A stretch of 64,000 nt of DNA from RUG13409 sp045546135 (GTDB lineage: Bacteria > Bacillota > Clostridia > Peptostreptococcales > Anaerovoracaceae), in NCBI GenBank assembly GCA_045546135.1, contig JAZQCD010000031.1, positions 48,368 to 112,367 on the forward strand. The letters are read 5' to 3'. This document shows positions 17,023 through 26,124 of the stretch, one piece after another (positions within the stretch are counted from its first letter, which is position 1; every line of letters begins with the position of its first letter). Under the pieces are notes generated by a model, which saw nothing but the letters and a program-made list of their open reading frames with translations, was not told where the DNA came from and made no database searches. The translations under genes were made by a program, and so were the position numbers.

Positions 17023-17916
17023 TTATGCTGTTTTGTAACTGATAATAAGTGAGTCGAGGAAATCCTTTATGACATTGATATGAAGGCATTGACCAACATG
17101 AAGGAAAGGCTGATTGTTTATGATCTTTTGCTTTCCGTTTATGTTCATCTGCCTGTTTTCCATATCAAAGCCAAGGTAGAGGTGCTGAGTAGCAAACTGC
17201 ATGCCGTATATGACACCGTCCCTGTCAAAGAGAGGTCCTCCGCTTTGTCCCCTAAGCCCGGGCGTACTCATCTCTATGCCGTATATGAGGCCCTTTTCGT
17301 TTGCTATATGCCTTGTGACTATGCCGTCTATTGGAAACCTCGGGACCCTGGAAATACCCTTTGTCCACTCGATGTCGTCGGTATCCTTGTTATATTCAAA
17401 GTTACCGAATTCAGGGAAAGGAAAACCGAGCCTGCAAAGGCTCTTTCCCTGCTTTACTTTCGATCCGTCGCCAAGAAGGTAGATGTTTTCTGTATCATAA
17501 TTCAGTTTCTTGAAATCATTGAACCTTATTACTGCAAGATCGTAATTTGGATGCATATGTATAGTAAAGCTTCCGAAAGGACTCGGAACATCTCTAAAAT
17601 TGACCTTCTCGTTTGCAGGAGCGTCGGGCCCAAGGCCATACTTTTTCTCAAGTATCTTAAGTCCTTTCTTTGCTGCCGAAGGGTTAGATCCATTTAAAGC
17701 TGCTCTTTCCTTTTTGAACTCCGAATACTTGGCATTGACTCTGTCTGCGCCGAGTATCATATCAGCAACATGCTTGCATGTTACAGCAACTCCTTCATCA
17801 TTTACAAAAAAGAGCGTACCAAGCCCCGGCTCTATCAGTTCAGAACCGTATTTCCTTGTTATGAACATAACGGGCCTTGTGAACCCGCTGACCTTTTCTA
17901 TGGCGTCTACGAACAT
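17023..17916 (-). CDS. Trypsin-like serine protease family protein
   Basis: The start is taken at the ATG at 17916 (GAGGAAAG just upstream); a GTG at 17943 overlapping the cca stop is the alternative. The 297-residue product has an S1-type triad: His in VTCKHVAD, Asp in NYDLAVIRF and Ser in LRGQSGGPLF. There is no signal peptide or PDZ domain, so it is probably cytoplasmic. Such stand-alone trypsin-like proteins occur in bacteria as effectors or stress proteases; the target is unknown. It lies between cca and trmL in close spacing. Confidence 0.82.
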   Translation of the reverse strand: MFVDAIEKVSGFTRPVMFITRKYGSELIEPGLGTLFFVNDEGVAVTCKHVADMILGADRVNAKYSEFKKERAALNGSNPSAAKKGLKILEKKYGLGPDAPANEKVNFRDVPSPFGSFTIHMHPNYDLAVIRFNDFKKLNYDTENIYLLGDGSKVKQGKSLCRLGFPFPEFGNFEYNKDTDDIEWTKGISRVPRFPIDGIVTRHIANEKGLIYGIEMSTPGLRGQSGGPLFDRDGVIYGMQFATQHLYLGFDMENRQMNINGKQKIINNQPFLHVGQCLHINVIKDFLDSLIISYKTA

Positions 17917-17939
17917 ATTTCTTTCCTCACTATATATTA

Positions 17940-19286
17940 TCACTTATGCATCTTTCCTGCATACGCAAGGACCTGTTTGAGCGCATGCTCTTTATCTACT
18001 CTTGCAAGCCTTAATTTGTGAGCATAAGCAAGTATATCAGAAAAATCTGCAGATGGAGTAAGACCCGCTTCAACAAGATCCTTTCCGCTCACATAAGGCC
18101 TCCTCATAGTATCAAGATATATCTCATATCTTTCAAAAAGGAATGCGCTGTCTCCTGTAAAGGGGTCTGTTCCAGACATCACAGGTTTGTCTGCCATTGC
18201 TATGTATATGAGATCCTTTGGCGCTATAGCAGAATCGAACATCCTGTTCGTTGACTTGATCGAAGACTTTGAGTAGGCGACAAGGTTTGGTTTCATATGA
18301 AGAGGGACCATGTTCACTACATAATCAAGGACCGCTTTTTCATTGCTGATCCTCTTTATAAAGCTTTCTGCCAAGGGAACTCCTTCAGTCTCATGGCCAT
18401 ATGCATGGATGCGCCCGTTTATCCTCTCAGTTGTCACTGTCTTTCCAAAGTCGTGAGTAAGTGCAAGGAGCATGAAAGCATAAGGGTCAGATGTCCTGCC
18501 TCTTACTGCAGCTGCTCTGTCTATGACCTCCATGGTATGAACGAAGACATCACCTTCAGGATGATAGATAGGGTCCTGCTCAACTCCTATGCAGTCTCCA
18601 AGTTCTTTGAACCAAAAGTCAAGCTGATCTATGTCCTTTAGGAACTCAAAGAACACTGATGGCCTGCTGCTTGAAAGAAGAGCCTTTTTCATCTCTCCTT
18701 CGACTCTTTCTTTTGTAAGGAAAGAAAGATCTATGAGTTTGCAAAGCCTTTTTGTCCTGTCTGCTACAGAAAAACCAAAGCGGGCTTTGAACTGAGCAGC
18801 CCTTAGGACCCTCAAAGGATCTTCTGCAAAGCTAAGGTCATTTACATGCCTTATGATGCCTTTTTCTATATCCTCTTTTCCTCCGAAAGGATCGATGAGC
18901 TCGCCTGTAAGGATGTCCTCCATTACAGCATTCATAGTAAAATCGCGCCTTGTTGCTGCATCCTTCAGAGAAAGATATGGGTCGACAAAGACATCGAAAT
19001 CCCTGTGTCCCCTTCCTGTAGCATGCTCTTTCCTTGGCATTGCTATGTCTATATTAGTGCCTTTAAGAGAATATATTCCAAAACTGCTTCCAAAAGAAAG
19101 GGGGTCTCCTACGCCTTTAAGAAGCTCAAAAAGGTCCTTTGGCTCAATGCCGTGGACTTCTATGTCTATGTCGCTGCAGGGCTTTCCCATGAGCCTGTCT
19201 CTTACGAGGCCTCCTACATAGTATGCCCTTCCGCCTTTGTCTGCGACAAGCTGTGCAATTTTTAATGCTTTATCTTCGTTTATCAT
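17940..19286 (-). CDS. cca: CCA tRNA nucleotidyltransferase with HD domain
   Basis: A 448-residue class II nucleotidyltransferase. The N-terminal part has YYVGGLVRDRLMG and the metal-binding pair SDIDIEV; ATRRDFTMNAV and DPLRVLRAAQFKARF follow. A C-terminal HD motif (THDFGKT) is present. It adds or repairs the 3' CCA end of tRNA in the cytoplasm; HD-containing versions may also have phosphatase activity. Close spacing to the downstream protease and trmL suggests co-transcription. Confidence 0.93.
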   Translation of the reverse strand: MINEDKALKIAQLVADKGGRAYYVGGLVRDRLMGKPCSDIDIEVHGIEPKDLFELLKGVGDPLSFGSSFGIYSLKGTNIDIAMPRKEHATGRGHRDFDVFVDPYLSLKDAATRRDFTMNAVMEDILTGELIDPFGGKEDIEKGIIRHVNDLSFAEDPLRVLRAAQFKARFGFSVADRTKRLCKLIDLSFLTKERVEGEMKKALLSSSRPSVFFEFLKDIDQLDFWFKELGDCIGVEQDPIYHPEGDVFVHTMEVIDRAAAVRGRTSDPYAFMLLALTHDFGKTVTTERINGRIHAYGHETEGVPLAESFIKRISNEKAVLDYVVNMVPLHMKPNLVAYSKSSIKSTNRMFDSAIAPKDLIYIAMADKPVMSGTDPFTGDSAFLFERYEIYLDTMRRPYVSGKDLVEAGLTPSADFSDILAYAHKLRLARVDKEHALKQVLAYAGKMHK

Positions 19287-19325
19287 GATCTTGAACCGAT
19301 CATCTCCGGGGTAAGGAGAGATATA

Positions 19326-20138
19326 TTAGTTCGCAGTCTCAAGAAAGTCAAGTATCCTTTCGTTAAAATCCTTTGCTTCTTCGTATGCTCCGTGGCCAAG
19401 GCCCTTGTATACGTGAAGCCTGCTTCCTTTTATCTTTTCCTTAAGTTCATGAGATGCGTCAAGGCCTGCTATCTTGTCAAGCTCTCCTGCTATGATAAGG
19501 CATGGACAGCTTATCTTTTTTAGCTCATCTGAAGCATCAAAATCCAAGATGGCTTCAGCGTTTACGAGAAACCTGTCATAACTTTTTGGCCTTCCTATAA
19601 GGCCTATGAAGGGATAAACTTGCCTGTACTTCATTAGGTATGCAGAAGAATAGCTCTTCTCTGCAGTGTCTATCATGAGTTTTTTGTGCTCTTTCTTTTT
19701 TGCAAACTCCATCCATGTATCTAAGCTTTCTCTTAGCTTTTCGTTTGCTTTTGCAGAAGTAACAGCAAGGATGAGTTTTTCTACAGCTTCAGGATGATCT
19801 ATTGCAATATATTGGGCTATCATGCCGCCTTCTGAAACTCCGAGCAAGGAGAACCTGTCTATGCCAAGGGACTTCAGAGCCTTCACCTGATCTTCTGCCA
19901 TATCTTCTATGGTGTAGCCCTCCTTCATATCATCCTTTCTGCTGAACATATATACTGTATATTTATCAAAAAAGATCCTGTACGGCACTGCAAGGAGCTT
20001 TGCTTTTCCTCTTACAGTAGCAAGGCCGTCGGAAAGACCCGGGAGCATGACCAAAACCTTTGGACCCCTGCCAAAGACTGCATAGCTCATCTTGAAACCG
20101 TCTACTGAAACTTCTCCGTTTTTTGCATTTGAAAACAT
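19326..20138 (-). CDS. Alpha/beta hydrolase
   Basis: The start is the ATG at 20138, with AGGAGG 6 bases upstream. It is a 270-residue soluble hydrolase: LVMLPGLSDG (oxyanion side), nucleophile Ser in LLGVSEGGMIAQY, acid in IIAGELDKIA, and His in LGHGAYEEA. The layout fits the small esterase/lipase/peroxidase-like group. The nucleophile elbow GVSEGG has Glu after Ser, a variant seen in some members. There is no signal peptide. The substrate is unknown. Confidence 0.85.
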   Translation of the reverse strand: MFSNAKNGEVSVDGFKMSYAVFGRGPKVLVMLPGLSDGLATVRGKAKLLAVPYRIFFDKYTVYMFSRKDDMKEGYTIEDMAEDQVKALKSLGIDRFSLLGVSEGGMIAQYIAIDHPEAVEKLILAVTSAKANEKLRESLDTWMEFAKKKEHKKLMIDTAEKSYSSAYLMKYRQVYPFIGLIGRPKSYDRFLVNAEAILDFDASDELKKISCPCLIIAGELDKIAGLDASHELKEKIKGSRLHVYKGLGHGAYEEAKDFNERILDFLETAN

Positions 20139-20205
20139 GCTGTTCCTCCTATAAAAAGGATATCCCCAAATATGCATATATCACTTTCTTTTGTAATACA
20201 AAAGA

Positions 20206-20238
20206 AGCAAAAAAACAAGTGCCGCAAAATTGCGGCAC
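20206..20238 (-). terminator. Intrinsic terminator of the lipoprotein gene
   Basis: A perfect 9-base stem GTGCCGCAA/TTGCGGCAC (20219-20238) with a two-base centre, followed on the minus strand by a T-rich tract. It lies 19 bases after the lipoprotein stop. Confidence 0.88.
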
Positions 20239-20257
20239 CCATCTATATAGTCATATT

Positions 20258-21364
20258 TTATACTGTCGGCATCATGGACAGGAAGCGTCCGAAGATGTAA
20301 TCGTCATAATAGTCACATCTATATGTTCCGCCGTTTTGCTTTTCGAAGACCCACAGGTGCTCTGTGTAATATGGGTTTATGGGTTCGAAGTTATCGTCCC
20401 TTTCGCATCTCTTGACTTCGATGATCATAAAGTAGTAGTTGTCGTTTTCAGCAACATATTTCAATGCTACATCTTCTATATATGCGTTTCCTCCCATACC
20501 TATGCCTGCGACGTAAAGGGCTCCGTCCTTTTCAACATATATCGGATAGTCCCCCTCAAACATCTCGCTGTTTGCATCCTTTATCTCAGTAACTTCTCTT
20601 TGAGTAAAGGCTGTTCCAAGGAACACGTCAAGGCTTGCAAGAGAATTGAATTTAGGATCTGTGATCTTCTGATAATAGTTATCACCGATCTTGGTCAGGC
20701 CTTCTTCCATCACATCATACCACATGGCAAGAGTAAACTTGCTGTATACGTTCTGAGTATCATCAAAGAGCTTTTTGTCCTCTTCTCCTGCAGTTTTAAA
20801 GCTGAGATCTCTTATGATCCTCGGTGAAAAGTTCACTGTTATATCGTCTCTTAAAAGCCCTATATCGCTCTTTAGTTTGCTGTCATAATTATCTATGACG
20901 CTGAGAGCTTTGTTGAAATACTCTCCTCCGACTACATCTGAATCCCTAAAAGATCCCATTACGCTGTAACCTTTAGAATACTGCCTGAAGTCATGAAGGA
21001 TGGGGATATATACAGGGAGTACGCTCTCGTCTGTAAATACTACCTTTACAACAGGAATGTCGTCATAATTGCCTGCTATACCGAATGCGATGGAATAAAG
21101 AGCTTTGATATCTGCAGTTATCCCCTGGCCTTTTAAGTACTCACTTATGATATCGAGGATGACTTTTGCATCTTCACCCTTTGACTCAGTATCGATATGA
21201 GTGAGCGGGAAGTCTGCTCCCCAAGTGCTGTCTTTGATGGGTTCAAGCTGTTCTCCTTCAACAGGCTTTACTGCCTCGTAAGGATCTTTTTCATTGGTAC
21301 CGCCTCCGCACCCACACATGAAGATCATGATCAGCGCAAGCAGTATGGCTGTAATTCTTTTCAT
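20258..21364 (-). CDS. Lipoprotein, unknown function
   Basis: A 368-residue protein with a lipoprotein signal peptide: basic start MKRI, a hydrophobic core and a lipobox ending at Cys19 (FMCGC), followed by a Gly-rich spacer. The mature domain is acidic, with repeated Asp/Tyr segments, and holds no motif I can name. It is probably anchored to the outer face of the membrane. It has its own terminator, and the 189-base gap upstream (21365-21553) should hold its promoter. Confidence 0.72.
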   Translation of the reverse strand: MKRITAILLALIMIFMCGCGGGTNEKDPYEAVKPVEGEQLEPIKDSTWGADFPLTHIDTESKGEDAKVILDIISEYLKGQGITADIKALYSIAFGIAGNYDDIPVVKVVFTDESVLPVYIPILHDFRQYSKGYSVMGSFRDSDVVGGEYFNKALSVIDNYDSKLKSDIGLLRDDITVNFSPRIIRDLSFKTAGEEDKKLFDDTQNVYSKFTLAMWYDVMEEGLTKIGDNYYQKITDPKFNSLASLDVFLGTAFTQREVTEIKDANSEMFEGDYPIYVEKDGALYVAGIGMGGNAYIEDVALKYVAENDNYYFMIIEVKRCERDDNFEPINPYYTEHLWVFEKQNGGTYRCDYYDDYIFGRFLSMMPTV

Positions 21365-21553
21365 TTCGTTTCTCCTTTACCTGCCATAGGGCATCTGCCG
21401 TTAAGATTCAGATCGACACCGGCCTATCTAAAACCATCATACCAAAAACCGTGAATATTTCAAATATTTATTACATTCATTCGTAGGCTGTCCAAAACAT
21501 GCTATTTCCCGTATTTCTTTGTCCCGTAGAGATAGAAGAAAATATGCAATTCT

Positions 21554-22756
21554 TTACGCCTTAAAGTTATATACAGGCTTCATCACTTCCAATACATCGA
21601 CCGTATCTCCTATTACATCTATGATATCAGAAAGAGACTTGTAGGCCATTGGAGCCTCGTCTATGGTGCTCTCGCTCACAGAAGTAGTATATATGCCCTT
21701 CATTGCATCCTTGTATGCTTCCATGTCGAGTTCTGCTCTTGCCTTTCCTCTTGACATGATACGTCCTGCGCCGTGAGGAGCCGAGTAGTTCCAGTCAGGA
21801 TCTCCCTTTCCAACAGCAAGGATCGAGCCGTCTCTCATGTTTATGGGGATGAGGACCTTCTCTCCCTTGTGAGCTGCAATGGCGCCTTTCCTCAGTATCA
21901 TCTCATCAACATCTATATAGTTGTGGATGGTGTGGAAAGCCTCTACCATAGTCATACCTGTTCTTCCAAGTATGATCTCTGCCATCTTCTCTCTGTTTCT
22001 TCTTGCGAAGTTTTGGCAAACTTCAATGTCATGAAGGTAGTCATCAAGATAGGTCCCGTAAAGCCAGCAAAGCTCATCAGGGATATCAGGCGTGTTATCA
22101 TTGTATTCCTTTGCAAGGGCCTTGATCGCAGACTCTATCTCCTTGCGCCTTCCTTCCGCTTTATAGGAAGAAATGATCTCATCTCTTCTTTTGAAGTACT
22201 CTTCCTTTCCTGCATGAAGGTCTATTGCAAGTCTTTGATATATTTGCGCTACTTGCTTTCCAAGGTTCCTGCTCCCGGAATGGATCACCAGGTAGTATGT
22301 ACCGTCAGATGCTCTGTCGACTTCTATAAAGTGGTTTCCTCCGCCGAGAGTACCAAGAGATCTTTCAAGCCTTTTTGTATCCTTTAGCTCTCTATAGCAT
22401 CTAAGGACCGAGAGATCGAATCTTTCGATCCTTCCTTCCCACACGTTCATGCCGGAAGGTATGAAGTGAGCTGCTTCATCTATTTTTTCAAAATCAAGCT
22501 CTTTTTCGGCCAGCTTTACTGTATACATGCCGCAGCCTATGTCAACGCCGACTATGTTAGGGCAGACCTTATGGCTTACGGTCATTGTAGTACCGATGGT
22601 GCATCCTGCTCCTGAATGGACATCCGGCATGATGCGTATCTTGCTTCCTTCAGTAAGGCCGTAGTCGCACATCCTTCTGATCTGCTCTATAGCGTCGTCC
22701 TCAATGACCTTTGCATAGCAGACAGCATTATTTACTTTTCCTTTTATCTCAAGCAT
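21554..22756 (-). CDS. rtcB: RNA-splicing ligase RtcB
   Basis: A 400-residue RtcB. Family signatures are DVHSGAGCTIGTT, NIVGVDIGCGMY (metal-binding Cys), GTLGGGNHFIEV, HSGSRNLGKQVA, EAFHTIHNYID and the guanylylated His in SAPHGAGRIMSRGKA. It joins RNA 2',3'-cyclic phosphate or 3'-phosphate ends to 5'-OH ends using GTP and manganese. It lies downstream of two WYL-domain regulators on the same strand, 140 bases apart, suggesting a regulated RNA-repair unit. There is no archease or RtcA gene nearby. Confidence 0.95.
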   Translation of the reverse strand: MLEIKGKVNNAVCYAKVIEDDAIEQIRRMCDYGLTEGSKIRIMPDVHSGAGCTIGTTMTVSHKVCPNIVGVDIGCGMYTVKLAEKELDFEKIDEAAHFIPSGMNVWEGRIERFDLSVLRCYRELKDTKRLERSLGTLGGGNHFIEVDRASDGTYYLVIHSGSRNLGKQVAQIYQRLAIDLHAGKEEYFKRRDEIISSYKAEGRRKEIESAIKALAKEYNDNTPDIPDELCWLYGTYLDDYLHDIEVCQNFARRNREKMAEIILGRTGMTMVEAFHTIHNYIDVDEMILRKGAIAAHKGEKVLIPINMRDGSILAVGKGDPDWNYSAPHGAGRIMSRGKARAELDMEAYKDAMKGIYTTSVSESTIDEAPMAYKSLSDIIDVIGDTVDVLEVMKPVYNFKA

Positions 22757-22896
22757 GATATGGTCTCCTTTCTTAAAAGAGCAGGCCTACTTCGCTGCCC
22801 CTACTTTCTTGTTTTCCTTTCATCTTTCAATAAGATGATATCCATATCAGAAGATCTTTTCACGGAAAAAAAGATGCGAACTATCGATGATCAGTT

Positions 22897-23808
22897 CTAG
22901 AGCATATATCTCTTCTGCTTATACAGCCTGTCTTTTATGAGGTCTATAAAGTGCCCAGGGCCTGTGACTTTGATCATAGGACCAAAGGAAAGCACCCTTA
23001 TGACCATTTCCGTCTCATCGTCCTTGTCATACTTCAGACTTACCTTGTACCTTCCTTCCTCAAGTTTTTCTGCCTGCTTTTCAAGATGCGCAAAATGCAT
23101 GAGCACTCTTTCAAGGGCATTTCTTTCATCTGTGACCTCGAACTCTAGGGTCCTGATGACAGTACTGATCCTTCTGTCTGAACAGGCTGTAAACTCCCCT
23201 TCATACCTTTCGCAGGCAAGTATCCTTCCAAGGTTTATGACGCTCCCGTTCCTTGATCCCATTCCTATGAGCCTGAACTTATCATCCTTTTCCGAATATT
23301 CAAGGTGATCAGGAAGTATGATCCATTCGGAAACATTTTCCTTCCTGTTTGCAGTCTCTATCCTCAAAGGATATCTTTCCTTGATGGCGCTTAGGATGAG
23401 CCTAAAATTCCTGACATACTCCTCGTCATCATAAGGATCGCCATCAAGATATTTGTCAAAGATATATGTATCTTCCGGTCTAAAGAGCGGTTCTTCATCT
23501 TCATATCCAAGATCTTCATCCGTAAATAGCTTTATTCTTGGATCTTTGGATATGCTGCAAAGCCATCTCTTTTGAAGAGCAGTAAGGGGCATTTCGGGGA
23601 TGTGTTCTATGGGAGTCGTCCCGTCCTTTTTCAAAAGCTGCCATCTTCCTCCTGTCAGGCTTGGCTCAATAGTAAGAACGCTTTCTGAAAAAGCGCTCTT
23701 TTCTGCAAGCTCTCTTATCTTCTTTTTGTCTATTGGTTTTTCAATAGCTTCCTTCAATATCCCTGCTACAGCATTGTAGTAGGCACCGTAAAGCTCGCTG
23801 AATATCAT
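22897..23808 (-). CDS. WYL-domain protein
   Basis: A 303-residue protein overlapping its partner's stop by four bases (ATGA). The middle and C-terminal parts show a WYL-like domain: LRIETANRKENVSEWIILPD, then EYSEKDDKFRLIGMG and INLGRILACE. The C-terminal portion (VLMHFAHLEKQAEKLEEGRY ... VIRVLSFGPMIKV) matches the WCX-type extension. No helix-turn-helix is evident at its N-terminus, so it may act as a subunit of the adjacent regulator. WYL domains bind nucleic acid or nucleotide ligands in stress and defence regulators. Confidence 0.78.
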   Translation of the reverse strand: MIFSELYGAYYNAVAGILKEAIEKPIDKKKIRELAEKSAFSESVLTIEPSLTGGRWQLLKKDGTTPIEHIPEMPLTALQKRWLCSISKDPRIKLFTDEDLGYEDEEPLFRPEDTYIFDKYLDGDPYDDEEYVRNFRLILSAIKERYPLRIETANRKENVSEWIILPDHLEYSEKDDKFRLIGMGSRNGSVINLGRILACERYEGEFTACSDRRISTVIRTLEFEVTDERNALERVLMHFAHLEKQAEKLEEGRYKVSLKYDKDDETEMVIRVLSFGPMIKVTGPGHFIDLIKDRLYKQKRYML

Positions 23809-25049
23809 AAGCTTTCACCTCCGTCAATACTGTAAAGGGCGTACATATCTGAAATATCCTTTTTGAATCTCTCTTCGAGCTCAGAACTTGAAAAATGTAT
23901 TTCAGTGATCCTGCAAAGGAAAGTCCTGATCCATGGCATAAGTTCTTCTGCATCATATACATCAGCGCTGAAACGGCTGTGATTTGCATCCAGTTTTTGA
24001 ACAGTGCCGCATCTTTTCTCTCTTTCAAGCCTTTTGTGTATATGCGTTTCCCACGCCTCATAAAAGACTGTGAACTCTACATGCTCCATCCTTTGGCCGG
24101 ACCTTCCTTGAGTGCTGACGCCCCACATGTGTTTTTGCATTCCGCAAAGGTCTTCCATGTATGCGCCAAAGTTTTCGCACTTTTCTCCGATCTTTACAGA
24201 AATGATATTGTCTGTCCTAAACGGGTTTATACGCCCAAACCTTGGAGAATAGGCCATAAGATACTGCCTCCCGCTTTGTACGCTTACAAATATCTTAAGA
24301 GGCACTATATCAGACTCTGAGATCCTTTCTTTCCTTCTGTTTATGACCTCGATAGTGACATAGCTTTCCTTGTTTACAGCCTCGAGCAAGGAGCATATGA
24401 TCTCGCTGTCAAGAGCCCCCGTAATATAGTGGTGCTTGAATGCAAAGTGCTCATCATGAACTCCTTCCTTGTCAAGCAGATAAGAACCTATGACTCCGCA
24501 TGGAGATATTTCTGAGAAAAAGTCCAATATATCGGTATTTAGCGATGGACTGCTTTCAGCGCGCCTAAAGTACATAGTCTTTCCCTTCTTTTCAGAGACC
24601 ACTATGCCTTCAGAAATGTATTCACTTAATTTTTTTCTGACTGTTGACGGGTCAAAGACTTTTGGTTCATCAAAGGAAGAAAGATAAGTATCTATCCTTT
24701 CCATGATCTCAGATAAAGACAAGACTACAGAAGGAGAATACAGTATGTCAAAAAGTATGAAATGAAGAGTTATATCTCCGTCAGTAAAGCTTTTTGCTTT
24801 CCATGCTGCAAAGAGAGGATTGTGATGTATGGACCTGCTGTCTATGGAAAGGAAAACATTCTTTCCTTCAGCTGTGGTCCTGAACTTCATATGATTCCCA
24901 AGCCAGCTTTCAAGGCGCCTTCTTTCATCGTCATAGGACCTGGCGCTTTTCCTTGTATACTCATTGCGGCTCTTGAATCCGAACACGTAAAAATCCCGCA
25001 TATATTCTCTGATGCGGCTAAAATTCTTTATGAGTTCAGAATATGCCAT
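23805..25049 (-). CDS. WYL-domain transcriptional regulator
   Basis: A 414-residue protein. The N-terminal 180 residues are helical and contain a winged-helix-like segment (DPSTVRKKLSEYISEGIVVSE). The WYL domain follows, with VTIEVINRRKERISESDIVPL, then QYLMAYSPRFGRINPFRTDNI. The C-terminus (VEFTVFYEAWETHIHKRLER ... WIRTFLCRITEI) is a WCX-like extension. It is coupled with the downstream WYL gene, with rtcB next in the same direction. It probably senses a ligand and controls this locus (inference). Confidence 0.82.
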   Translation of the reverse strand: MAYSELIKNFSRIREYMRDFYVFGFKSRNEYTRKSARSYDDERRRLESWLGNHMKFRTTAEGKNVFLSIDSRSIHHNPLFAAWKAKSFTDGDITLHFILFDILYSPSVVLSLSEIMERIDTYLSSFDEPKVFDPSTVRKKLSEYISEGIVVSEKKGKTMYFRRAESSPSLNTDILDFFSEISPCGVIGSYLLDKEGVHDEHFAFKHHYITGALDSEIICSLLEAVNKESYVTIEVINRRKERISESDIVPLKIFVSVQSGRQYLMAYSPRFGRINPFRTDNIISVKIGEKCENFGAYMEDLCGMQKHMWGVSTQGRSGQRMEHVEFTVFYEAWETHIHKRLEREKRCGTVQKLDANHSRFSADVYDAEELMPWIRTFLCRITEIHFSSSELEERFKKDISDMYALYSIDGGESL

Positions 25050-25061
25050 ATGGGTAGTCCT

Positions 25062-26036
25062 TTAGTTTTCCTGATCTTTACCTATAAAGCTGATCTGCTT
25101 TCCGTCTCCGTATGCAAGGTCGAATTCTTCAGGCAGGAACCTTGGGCAAATGTTCTCTGTAGTCTGTATGACTGCAGCAGAAAGTCTCGTACCTATGTTG
25201 CAAGATTCTTCTAAGGTCTTTCCGTATGTAAGTCCTGCGCAGACTCCTGCAAAGAAAGCATCTCCCGCACCGGTAGTATCCACTACATCCACCTTTAGAG
25301 CAGAGCATGCGCCTCTGTCTCCTTCGCAATTGGCAAAGACTGCTCCCTGGGCTCCCATGGTGACTACCATGGAAGGGATCTGAGCTGCAGTTATCTTTTC
25401 AAACAGTATTTCCTTCATCTGAACAGGAGTACACGAAGAATAATCTTCAGAGAAGAGTATACCTGCTTCTTCCTGGTTGCACACAAGGCAGTCGACATAT
25501 TTGAAGAAGTCTCTTCTTTCTATGGCTATGCTCATGTTGGAGATGACTGCATATACTTTCTTTCCGTATTTCCTCGCATAATCGAATACAGTCTTTACAA
25601 TCTCTTTGTCCGTGTCGATCTCAAGGGATATGCTGTCGCATGTAGAGAAGATATCATCGCCCCTTTCCTTTATGGTCTCAAGGACGGGCCTGAATTCCGG
25701 TCTTTTGGAAATAGATGCTACTACGTCTCCGGAGTTATCAAAGACAGCAAGCCAAATGCCCATGCCGTCCTTAACTTTCCTCATGTATTCGGTATTGACC
25801 TTGTGTTTTCCGAGCTGATTGATGATATCATCTCCGGAACCCGTGTCGTCGACCAGACTTAAGAACGTTGGCCTTAGTTCCATATTTGCAAGGTCTTCAA
25901 CGATGTTTCTGGACACTCCTCCGTGTACAGTCTTTACATCGCCCATATTCCTTCCGTCAGGATTGTATGTACTCAAAGGGTATCCCTTTATATCAACGAA
26001 TACCGGACCTATGACTACTATGCCGTTATTTTCCAT
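25062..26036 (-). CDS. PfkB-family carbohydrate or nucleoside kinase
   Basis: A 324-residue ribokinase-family enzyme. The N-terminal signature is KTVHGGVSRNIVEDLA, with the substrate-binding Gly pair; the C-terminal signature is DTTGAGDAFFAGVCAG with the catalytic Asp. NQEEAGILF and VVTMGAQGAVF are typical. The opening GPVFVDIKGYPL and GGVSRNIVE resemble the pseudouridine- or sugar-kinase side of the family, but no psuG gene is near, so the substrate stays open. It is 12 bases upstream of the WYL pair on the same strand. Confidence 0.86.
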   Translation of the reverse strand: MENNGIVVIGPVFVDIKGYPLSTYNPDGRNMGDVKTVHGGVSRNIVEDLANMELRPTFLSLVDDTGSGDDIINQLGKHKVNTEYMRKVKDGMGIWLAVFDNSGDVVASISKRPEFRPVLETIKERGDDIFSTCDSISLEIDTDKEIVKTVFDYARKYGKKVYAVISNMSIAIERRDFFKYVDCLVCNQEEAGILFSEDYSSCTPVQMKEILFEKITAAQIPSMVVTMGAQGAVFANCEGDRGACSALKVDVVDTTGAGDAFFAGVCAGLTYGKTLEESCNIGTRLSAAVIQTTENICPRFLPEEFDLAYGDGKQISFIGKDQEN

Positions 26037-26124
26037 AAATATCTTTCCTCTATGCCGGGCAGCGAAATTTACGCCTGTATTTTAACTTATATGACGGGTA
26101 TTGAAACATATATCTTGCAAAAGA

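Noticed and set aside
25062..26036. Pseudouridine kinase psuK
   Set aside because: The PfkB family is clear, but no psuG or pseudouridine transporter gene is adjacent, so the specific name is not supported.
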